This document shows, in pieces, positions 55,557 through 64,000 of a DNA stretch of 64,000 bases; positions within the stretch are counted from its first letter, which is position 1, and every line of letters starts with the position of its first letter. The position numbers and the translations under genes were made by a program. Source of the stretch: Viridothelium virens (taxonomy: Eukaryota; Ascomycota; Dothideomycetes; Trypetheliales; Trypetheliaceae); contig ML991810.1 of NCBI GenBank assembly GCA_010094025.1, positions 232,049 to 296,048 on the forward strand, written 5' to 3'. Under the pieces are notes generated by a model that searched no databases, had not been told where the DNA came from, and was given only the letters and a program-made list of their open reading frames with translations.

Positions 55557-58183
55557 TCAGTAAGGCGAATTCACAATGTCGCTCCTCCCCAGATAACTCC
55601 CCCTCGTCCCCCTCCCACTGCTCCTCCTCGGCGTCGCCATCCCCGCAATACTCTCCCTCGTCGGCCGCTTCAACATACTCTTCTTGACCGCCTCGACCTC
55701 ATTTGGCAGCGCAACGATGAGATTTTTATCCGTGCCGAACCGGAAATCATCCGCCTTCACCTGCTCGCCATACCTCCTTATAGAATACGGATCCTTCCTC
55801 CCCTGCAGGATCTTCTTCAGACTCCACGTAACAATGAATGGCCCCGTCGCCGAAACAATACTCGTCTCGCCCCCCGCCGTGTGCGCCGCCTCCGGGTCGA
55901 CATTGAACTTCGCAGGCGTGAAGCTGATGGGCGCGTCCGTCTCGTGCTGGAACTGCGCGACGTGCGAAGGCGTCAGCGCGAGCCGCCGCGGCTGCGGTTT
56001 CGCGTCGGCCGCAAACGACTTCTCGAACCCGAGCTTGCCCTCGTTCTTCCCGGACTTCTGCAAAGAGTCGATGAGCAGCAGGTAGGTGCGCGTGGTGGCC
56101 AGCACCCAGCGGCCGTCGGCGGAGACGTCGAGACCGAGGATCGGGTCGCCGAGCGCGGGGATGTGCGTCTTGGCGTTGATGCCGAGCCGGTCGAACATGC
56201 GGACGTCGCCTTTGGTGCTGGCGACGGCGATGTAGCCCTGTTCGGTGGTGGCGGCTGCGCTGAAGGCGTTCTTGGAGGCGTATTGTTTGAGCTCGGCATC
56301 AACGAGCTTGTTGCCGGAGAGGCGGGGGTCGACGCGGTAGAGGGCGTTGTGGGACAGGCCGAGGAAGGTCTTTTCGTCGGTCATTTGTGCGAATTTCTGT
56401 AGACCTGGTTAGTCGCCGTAGATATGTAGTGTAAAACATGCTGTACTTACATTCTCAGGAGCAAAGACGTCGATAGGAATATCGTCATGGACCTTCCATT
56501 CATCAACTACCTTGCCATACTCGAGATCCATGCGATACAGGGAGTTCGGATTATCTGCGTTTTGGAGCACCATATTTCGGTCGCCTTCATGAAGCATGAC
56601 TTTCTTTGGGCTGAAGAGCTTGCCCTTGGGTGTCTGGACTTTGGATATGTTTGTCGAGAATTCGAGCTGATTATTTGGGGTATGCTTGAAGACGCCAATT
56701 TTAGAGCCTCGGACGACAAAGGAGCGATCATGCTTGGAGCCAACGGCAAGCTGCGAATTGACATTTCCATCCTTGTCGCGTTCGAGAGCTTCGTCCTCAT
56801 CCTCATCTTCGTCATAATCTTCTTCCCGCTGTGCAGGTTCTTCGTCTTCCTCATCTGCCTCCTCCTCAGCTTCTTCCTCCTCCTCATCCTCCACCTTCGC
56901 TTCCTCTTCTCGAATATCGTCCATAGTCAAGTCCTTGAACGAATCGAGGATGTAATCGCGCTCTACTTCCTTTTGTTTGAACCACTTTGTCTGATTGAGA
57001 TGTTCCCAAAGGGCCTGCATGAGTCCCTCTTGGAAGTTCTCGAGCAGGGACGGATCCTTGAACCGGAGTAACCAGGAATAAGCTGCGCCATCTTCGGGAT
57101 AATGGTTAAAAATGAAGGAGAGATATTCAAAATTGAAGACCGGATTGATATCTTCGACAATGCTCTGGCCTAACCAGTCTCCCTTCTCCCCCGTAATCTG
57201 TAGCCAGTAATTCCAATCGCCGATCTCTGATACGGTAGCTTCAACCTCCGAATCTTGCATCACAAAAGTGCCAGACTGAAAATCGAAGAGATGAAGTTCC
57301 GCGGTCTGATGAGCTAGGATTTCCCGACTTTTAGGAGCTTTCCTGCTTGGTGGAGCTACGGTCGCTTTTTCATCTTTCTTGACCACAGCCTTTGAAGCCT
57401 TATCCTCAGCGCTTTTCTTCGCCATATCGCCCCTTTTCGCACCAGGTTTTGCCTCGACGAGATTCAATGACTTCGGTGCTGCAAGCGACTGCGACGTCGA
57501 AGTTGGGGACAGTGTTCTTGGGCTTGAGATTGGGCTCGCAGAAGGGATGGGCTCCTCGTCTTCAAACTCAAATTCTCTCAGATCTTGATCAGTCGCGGCC
57601 GTCAGACTCTTATGATATTTGCGCTCGTATTGACACTGCTGGGCAACCAGCATAAACTGAGCAGTCTCGGCTCCTGACGTGCTTGGAGAACAGACAAACT
57701 CAAAGAGATCACCTGGATCGCCGCTCAGATCTCGCCAGGCAAAGACCGTTTCTCCACCTTCTCGGAGCTCACACCTCAATCGTAAGCTCTGATCAAGTAG
57801 AAAGCCTTTCTCGTCTTTGTCTCCTCCTAGCTCCTTTTCCAATGCCTCTTCGTCGTCGTCCGCGTTAAGAGCTTCCTCACCCTCTTCGTATGCTCGCTGG
57901 ACAACAAGTTGGTACTGGAAATCCTGACCTGTGCGCCGAATTGAGGCTGCAGCGTCGGTGAAGATAAGCTCGGAGTAGCCTTTTGGAGAGAGGGGTCGGA
58001 CTAGGTAGAGCTGGCCTTGGGGGAGATCGAGAAGAGTCTCCTTGCTAGTATCACCGAACAAGTATTTGCTCACTAGATGAGAATTAAATATTAGCCAAGA
58101 GGTCAAATAACTTCACAAGAATGAAAAGAAGGGGCCTAAAGATAGCGTTGGAGGGGTAACGCACCGTTCCGGAGCATAAACAT
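55557..58183 (-). CDS. vid27: Vid27 (vacuolar import and degradation protein 27 family)
   Basis: Exons 58183..58165 (19 nt), 58072..56451 and 56396..55557 give 826 residues. The first exon encodes MFMLRN, and splicing gives MFMLRNVSKYLFGDTSKETLLDLPQGQLYLVRP, the conserved Vid27 N-terminus with a PH-like domain. A long acidic region (EEEEEAEEEADEEDEE) precedes the C-terminal beta-propeller: FVVRGSKIGVFKHT, NTLYRMDLEYGKVVDEWKVH-like sequence, FLGLSHNALYRVDPRLSG, YIAVASTKGDVRMFDRLGINAKTHIPALGDPILGLDVSADGRWVLATT and PFIVTWSLKKILQGR. Cytoplasmic. Yeast Vid27 is linked to glucose-triggered degradation traffic, but its biochemical role is unsettled. Confidence 0.9.
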
Positions 58184-58510
58184 GATGGCGATGCGTATAG
58201 AAGGAAAATTTGGCGAGAGAGCGAAACTCTGCAAACCTCAGACGCAGAGGAGCAGAGCGGAAAGGTTGGCGACGGCAGTAGATATGCAGGAGGTGTGGGG
58301 ATAGCTTGAAATTGTTCCTTGGTTACACTGTTTGGGTTGCCTGTAGGTCTACCAGGTATTTCGTCATAATGCGCCGCCACAGGTAATGCGCCACAACGTC
58401 ACCCACGCCTCCTGCTACCAAGTTTGCATCGTTGCCTAAACAAACCTCCTGAAGCCTAGAATCAAAGAGTACATTAGTACAGCGCTGCATAATTCCATGC
58501 CCACATGCAT
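58184..58510. other. intergenic, vid27 promoter and apl2 3' flank
   Basis: About 330 bp lie between the vid27 start codon and the apl2 stop (same strand). Nothing distinctive was seen. Confidence 0.5.
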
Positions 58511-61113
58511 CTAGAACAACCCCAGGATATCCTCATTATTCTTTTTCGCCCCCTGCCCCTGCTCTTGTCCTCCTGATCCTCCACCTCCCCCTCCCCCTCC
58601 TCCACCACTCATATCCAGTCCAGCAAACCCATTCATCAAATCATCCTGCGCTCCTCCACTCCCCTGCCCTCCACTCATCCCCGCTCCAATCCCACCATTG
58701 CTACTCCCAAACACCCCCATCAAATCATCCATCCCACCCCCATTCGTGCCCGCCCCCACCGCCACAGGCGTCAACCCCGCCGCCGGACTCGGTCCCCTCT
58801 GCGGCGTACCCGCCAACCCCTCGAGCCCGCTCAACCCACCACCCGGCTCCTTCTGCAAGCTCGCCGGCGCCGCGCCATCGAAGTCGATATCGAGCAGGTT
58901 CTCCGCATTATTCTGGGGCGCGGCGGCCGACGCAGAGGCGCCGGAGATAGCGGCCGCGGCAGCAGCGGCGGCGATGGGGTTCTCTTGCGCGTTCTGGCGC
59001 TGCTCTTCGATGGCGGCGCGCTGCATGGCTTCGGCGCCGAAGCGGCCGTGGCCGAGGAAGGTGGCGGGCGGTTTGTGGTAGACGGAGGCGAGGGTGGAGA
59101 GTTCGTTGAGGAGGTCTTCGAGGAGGGCGGGGGGGAGGGAGTGGATGGTTGTGGCGATGGGGGGGCGGACGGAGAGGACGACGTTCTGTGGGTTGAGTTA
59201 GTGGGAAGGGGAGATCAAGATGTTTGGGGGGCGTTGATACCTTTGTAATGTTAGGATCGCTTGAAAGGAGACGCCAATAGACATATGCACGATCCCGAAT
59301 GTCTGGATTGTCTGTTTCGGCTGTGGCAGATTGGAGCACTTTCTGCACCAAGCCTTGGGATTGGTCAGGCTTCTTTAGGAAAAGCTTGACCACTGCTGTT
59401 AAGATTTGTAGTTGTGTCTGGTAAAAGGTTAATACTCGTATAGCAGACTCTCCAATTGGTACGGACCTGAGTGAACTCCTCTGTGAAGCCGTCCACGAAG
59501 CCTGATAGAATATCTCCGGCATTGCTAATCTTTTCCGCGTACTCTCCAACAATCCAAATGAGCGACCCTCTTGCATTCGGCTCGTCTAGATCATCGATAC
59601 ATTGGCAGAGAGTCGGGATGATGCCCTCATAGCCTGGGTATTTCCGGAAAATATCCTTGATGACGACAATCGCTTCTTGCACCACGTAGTTGACCTTCGT
59701 CGCGATCAGGTCCAGCAACGTATTGACACATTTCTCGCTCGCAGCCTCAATCTTAATCGCAACCTGTCCAATTGCACGTACTGCCCGCCGCACGAAGTCC
59801 ATGTCCACCTCCATGGCATATTCCTTCAATTCTGCCAAGAGCTGGTCTACATTGCGCTCGTTCGCTATTCGTACCATGATCTCGAGTTTTTGTAGTTTAA
59901 GGTAGGGCGGATCGTTGTATTTGCAAAAGAAGACTCGCATCTCCTTGCTGAGAATTTCGGGTGATTTTTGAAGGATGAGATCAATATTGCGAAGGGCGAC
60001 ATACTGCACCTCAGGAGCGGAAGAGACGAGGGTGACTGGAATATGTTAGCAAGAGGTGTGGTTCGAATTGGACATATAGTACCAAGCGGCGGGGCCATTT
60101 TCTTCGTGTAAGTTCTTGCTAGCTCTTGATTGATAAACCTCATATGCAGAAACACCACCTTGACCGCAGCCAGGACGACACTTGGGTTGACATGTTGGAA
60201 CTGGGGCGCTACCCGCTCGCATATGTGCTCCGACTCCTTTACGTCCACAGCCCGATAGTCTGCGAGGGTGCTTAAGATTGTTACTCGGCCCCACTCCGTG
60301 CACTCATTGAGAGCCAACAATAGCTTCTTAAGCGTCGATGGTGTGATAACAAGTGCTCTTGTCTCTGGTGCCGCTTCTTGTATCTCTGCAAGTGCTGTGA
60401 CCGAATTCGCCACTACCATTGGGTTGGGATCTCCAATCAGCTCTTGAACCTGCTCCAAAAATCCGTTCTCAAGGCATAGCGACGGATTCAAGTCAAAAAG
60501 CTTCGCCACACAAAGCACCGCCGTTTTTCGAACGTATGGTGATTCATCTCGTAGAGTCTTTCGGAGGGGCTCTTCCATGTAGTCGACCATCTTCTCCACT
60601 CTTATACAGCCCATTGTCCGCACCGCCAGTGCCCGAATTAATGGGTTTGGGTCTTCGGAATCTTGAACAAAGGTATTCACGGCGAGGATGCAAAGGTCCG
60701 GATGTGATTTAGCATAGTTCCTGGCGCAAAAGGGTCAGAGATGATTGTAAATAGTGTTGACAAAAATGAACCCACATCAGATAGAGATAAACGAGCTTCT
60801 TCTGGTCCAGATCTCCTGTTGCAATGTTCTTCAGTACATCAGGAAACAGAGCTGAAACGTCTTTGCCCAGCGTCATGGACATTATTGTCTTCTGGATCGC
60901 TTCTTTTCTGGTCAAAGTTCAGTATGCCCCAGACAGTGGTCATTGCTTTCGACATGCTTACCGTTCGTAGGCATATTGTGAACTACAAGTATCCAGTCAG
61001 CACTTCGTTCTCTAAGATTGACATAGTTTTGCCTACACTAAGCCTGCTCTTAATTCAAACGTCTCGCCTTTGCGCGGCACCGCAAAAGCGCCTCTTATCC
61101 TATTGACCGCCAT
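58511..61113 (-). CDS. apl2: AP-1 clathrin adaptor complex, beta subunit
   Basis: Seven exons: 61113..61037, 60982..60962, 60907..60776, 60720..60083, 60035..59467, 59417..59241 and 59185..58511, giving 762 residues. The trunk is a textbook beta-adaptin: [47 protein letters not shown], then [55 protein letters not shown] and [13 protein letters not shown]. The hinge/C-terminus is short, Gly- and Ala-rich, with clathrin-box-like LLDIDF and a terminal DILGLF; a folded ear domain is not evident, as in other fungal AP-1 beta chains. It sorts cargo between trans-Golgi and endosomes. The 21-nt second exon and donors GTGGGT and GTCCGT are unusual but required by the conserved frame. Confidence 0.9.
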
Positions 61114-62058
61114 CTCTGAGCATTAGACGCAAAGGCGGCGACCGAAGTGGTCCCCCTCATGCACTATGAAGCACCCCCTTTGTATTGTCGTAGAACGTGG
61201 TCGATGTTTAAAGTTCGTCAGGGTCCAGTGCTCGTAGCTACCTAGATGTATGTTGTAGGCTGGCGGCGTGAGGATTAAGAGGAGAGAATTTAGCAGAAAA
61301 GGGGCATTGCCTTTGCGCCGCTTGTCAGGAGAAATGAGAGTTACGGTCTGGTTGTAGTTGTGAATTGGCAGGGTATGCGGCAATCATAAAAGCTGATGGT
61401 GGATTCGAGAGGTACAATCCTTATGATGTACATATGCTTGTGCGGAATTTATGCAAGTGCTTATGTCTGGCCCAGCCAGCCCGTCCTATTCACAGGTCGT
61501 CCATAATTACACTATTGGAGCAACAAAGTTGCGAATCAAGCAAGGGGAGCAAGTCGCACACGATTGACATTATGGTAGAACTGTCCACAACGCAAATATA
61601 TCGAAAAAATCTGGTTAACAAAGCGTAGCCGCTCAATCTCCCAAACCTTCGACGTCTCTTTGTAGAAGCACGAACAGAGGCCGAAGAGAGCGCATATTCA
61701 CGCAATGCAGTGCGTCAAATCTTGGCCCAATACTTGACTGAGTACTGAATTATGCTGCTAGTTTTACAATCTTGTGCTTTTCATGTCCTCTGTCGCCGCC
61801 TTTAGTTTGATCGCTCAGCGGATGAACGCACAGAAAGCTCCTATCAAGCTATGAAGAAGTCGCCACTGTACAGGGTGATGAAAGAAGCCCAAAAGCTATT
61901 TCTCCTGACCAGATTCTTCAAAAAGCAACAAGAGCTCATGCGATACCACTGAATCCAAGTCAAGGAAACGCATCGCGGCGCGCAGTCAACCACAAAGTTC
62001 AAATGACAGAACTTGTCACTCGACAAATGACAGCGACCCCAAACACCAGTCGCAATAG
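61114..62058. other. intergenic, about 945 bp
   Basis: apl2 promoter and 3' flank of the HIRIP3-like gene. Short frames only; nothing supported. Confidence 0.5.
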
Positions 62059-63474
62059 CTAATCGGTCTCTTCGCCATCATCATCGTTCAGGAAATCCAG
62101 CCCCTGCAGGCTCTTTGCCAGCCTCCGCTTTGGCTTCTCTTCTCCGTCTTCACCACCATCTTGCTTGCCCTCTCCTTCACTCTCACTATCTTCATTCCTA
62201 TTGCCCCATCGCTTGTCACCCTCCTTCACGGCCTCCAAGTCTTGCTCGAGCTCTCTCCGCTCCTTAATGGCTCTGGCTTTTTCCACACTGAACCTCCCAT
62301 CCATCCCCGCATCTTTCAACATCTTCTTCAAGTGTGTGACCTTTGCAGAAGGAGTGGAGTAGGGTGCGAGTTCGCGGTGCCACATCTTTCGGATGCCACA
62401 TTTGATCAGCCAGGACTGAAGTCGCTTGATTTCAACTTCGTCCGCTGGAAGATCGGTGGTGGTAGGAGTGGCGCTTGCTTTGGGTTTTCTAGGTTTGGCC
62501 GGTTCAGCAGCCTTCTTGGACTTGGTTGATTTTGGTGATGAAGCCCTTTTCCGCCCTTTCTTTTTGGGCGCAGGCTCTTCGTCGACCAGGGAGGAAAGCT
62601 CTGAAGAATCATCCGGCACGTCATCCTTAGTTGATGCTTTCGGTTTGGACTTAGCAATTGAAGTGCCATTGGGTTTCTCTGCATCTTCATCATCTTCCCC
62701 GGCTTCTTGTGCCCCGTCTGCTCTTCCTTCCACTACGCTGGCTTTCTTCGTCGCACTATTTCTCCTAAGACCGTTCTGCTTGGGTTTTGCGGATTTCGAG
62801 CTCTTTGCTGGCTCAGGTTGCGGCGCTTCTACTTCCGAGGGTGGCTCGCTAAGCTCACTACCGGATGTCTCCGTTTTGGATTTTCTCTGCGGCTTTGGTG
62901 CTGAAGGTTCCAATACAGATTCAGCTGACGGCGACGGCTTCTTCCGCTTGCGAGGTTCCTCAATAACGTCCGGCGAAGACCGCTTCAGGCTCTTCTGTAG
63001 GGACATATCATTCTTGGTATTTGTGTTTTTCTTAGGCGTTCGGATCGTTGATTCTAGCTCAGGGGATGGCTTTGCACGCTTGCGCATTCCCTCCGAGTCC
63101 ACTGGGGAAGATCGTTTCGCGCCCTTCTTCTGCGACGAGTTGGCTTGTTCTGCGTCGGCTAATCTCGCTTGGGTGAGGCCTTGTGGGCCACGCTCGTCCT
63201 CCTCATGCTCGTTCTGTGCAGAAATTAGCATTGATCCTCAATAGATTATTTGATGAAAGGAACATACCACTGCGTCTTGAATAATATTTTTACTCTTGGC
63301 ACTCCAAATCTCATCAGCTTTGAAGAAGCCTTCCTCGAGTTCCAATTGCTTCTCAGTCAGTGTGCGTAGTCGCTTGACTGTGAGGTCTTCAGTTTTGCCG
63401 GATGCGAAGGTAGCATTGACCGCGTCGCGTAGCGCTTTTTCGAGTGCTGTATTCGAAGGTTTTGCTGCTGACAT
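62059..63474 (-). CDS. HIRIP3-like / DEK-C-like chromatin protein, candidate histone chaperone
   Basis: Exons 63474..63268 and 63213..62059 around a 54-bp intron (GTATGT...CACAG) give 453 residues. The N-terminal 69 residues form a helical DEK_C-like module (LRDAVNATFASGKTEDLTVK, EEGFFKADEIWSAKSKNI). The middle is disordered and basic/acidic, with repeated RKRAKPSP/RKRKKPSP blocks and several nuclear-localisation-type clusters. The C-terminal folded part EVEIKRLQSWLIKCGIRKMW...LKKMLKDAGMDGRFSVEKARAIKERRE matches the conserved HIRIP3 C-terminal region. It is followed by an acidic tail ending DFLNDDDGEETD, compatible with a CHZ-type histone-binding motif. Likely nuclear and histone-binding; the orthology is by pattern and not certain. 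Confidence 0.65.
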
Positions 63475-64000
63475 GGTCTAGGCTGTATGAATAGACTGGT
63501 TGGTTCAGGAATTGTACTCCTATGTACATGTAGGAATCAATTGAACGTTCGGAGGGATTGTGGAGAGTGAGCTGCGCGCGTGAGTTGCATGTCGTGTGGG
63601 GTTGAGGTCTAGGCGGAGGAGGCCCGCAATACTCGGTGACTCGGTATCCATGGTTCCCACCTCCTGCAGGCCACCACCTCCTGCAGGCGCACCACCTTCC
63701 AATCTCCACCCTTTCAATTAATTATTACTCCACCACCACTCTATTAAAAATTGTGATAACTAGATGTAATGTACTATTGAATGCGCTCTATCTACTGATT
63801 AGGTTGAATTAACTCTTAAATCGCTGTAGGAGTTGTGGTTGCCAGCGAGGTCGCGCACAAGAAGAATCCGCACTGCTCACTTTAGGTGCCTTAATTACTT
63901 CCACCTCTTTGATTGCTGAATTGGGTAATTGTGAGGCTTTTGGCGTGGTGTTTTGAGCTGCTTATAGCTTATTTATAAGCTGTTTAGTGGCCTTATTTTG
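63475..64000. other. upstream flank at right window edge
   Basis: Promoter side of the HIRIP3-like gene, then AT-rich sequence. A 17-bp direct repeat ccaccacctcctgcagg occurs twice at about 63656-63690. No gene is supported before the window ends. Confidence 0.5.

Noticed and set aside
1-64000. CRISPR arrays, operons, riboswitches or bacterial insertion sequences
   Set aside because: None seen. Introns, tRNA features and gene families are all fungal nuclear.

Overview
This is a 64-kb piece of nuclear genome from a filamentous ascomycete (Pezizomycotina). The evidence is the density of spliceosomal introns (mostly 46-105 bp, GTNNGT donors, CTAAC/CTNAC branch sites), a Zn2Cys6 regulator, secreted plant-wall and lipid hydrolases, and clear one-to-one orthologues of yeast housekeeping genes. 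Exon joins were worked out by hand. Every multi-exon model that lies wholly inside the window sums to a multiple of three, but none was confirmed with transcripts.

Layout. 0-5.6 kb: a minus-strand non-canonical poly(A)-polymerase-like gene running off the left edge, then a minus-strand cytochrome P450. 5.6-10.5 kb: a gene-empty leader in front of a large six-exon Zn2Cys6 transcription factor (10.5-14.3 kb). 15.6-22.9 kb: a compact housekeeping block, with a WDR5/Swd3-type WD40 protein divergent from an Isc1 sphingolipid phospholipase C, then Sld2 (replication initiation) and an AIG2/gamma-glutamylcyclotransferase-like protein. 25-27.6 kb: a VWA-Hint protein with an intein/hedgehog-like module. 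28.3-30.5 kb: mitochondrial uL11 and proteasome Rpn12, tail to tail. 30.7-31.4 kb: a probable decayed gene. 32.4-37.7 kb: a secreted PEBP-like protein, an unknown basic protein and a secreted pectate-lyase-like enzyme. 37.7-42.3 kb: gene-poor, AT-rich DNA holding a short inverted-repeat element and a tRNA-Arg gene whose anticodon loop is split by 47 bp at an unorthodox position. 42.3-49.8 kb: secreted phospholipase B, Vac14, and a divergent DENND6-like DENN protein. 52.2-54.2 kb: an APC-family permease. 55.6-63.5 kb: Vid27, the AP-1 beta adaptin and a HIRIP3-like histone-chaperone candidate, all on the minus strand.

There is no biosynthetic cluster or operon-like logic. Vac14, DENND6-like, AP-1 beta and Vid27 all belong to endosome/vacuole traffic, but scattered co-location is expected by chance. 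The secreted hydrolases (pectate lyase, phospholipase B, PEBP-like) sit next to the gene-poor, repeat-bearing stretches, while housekeeping genes lie in the dense blocks. A short TACGGAGTA / TACTCCGTA motif recurs at about ten places, almost all intergenic.

The observations most worth following are the tRNA-Arg with a GT...AG insertion between positions 32 and 33, the VWA-Hint protein, the poly(A)-polymerase-like protein that lacks the expected third catalytic Asp, and the unusual in-domain insertions in Swd3, uL11m and the P450.
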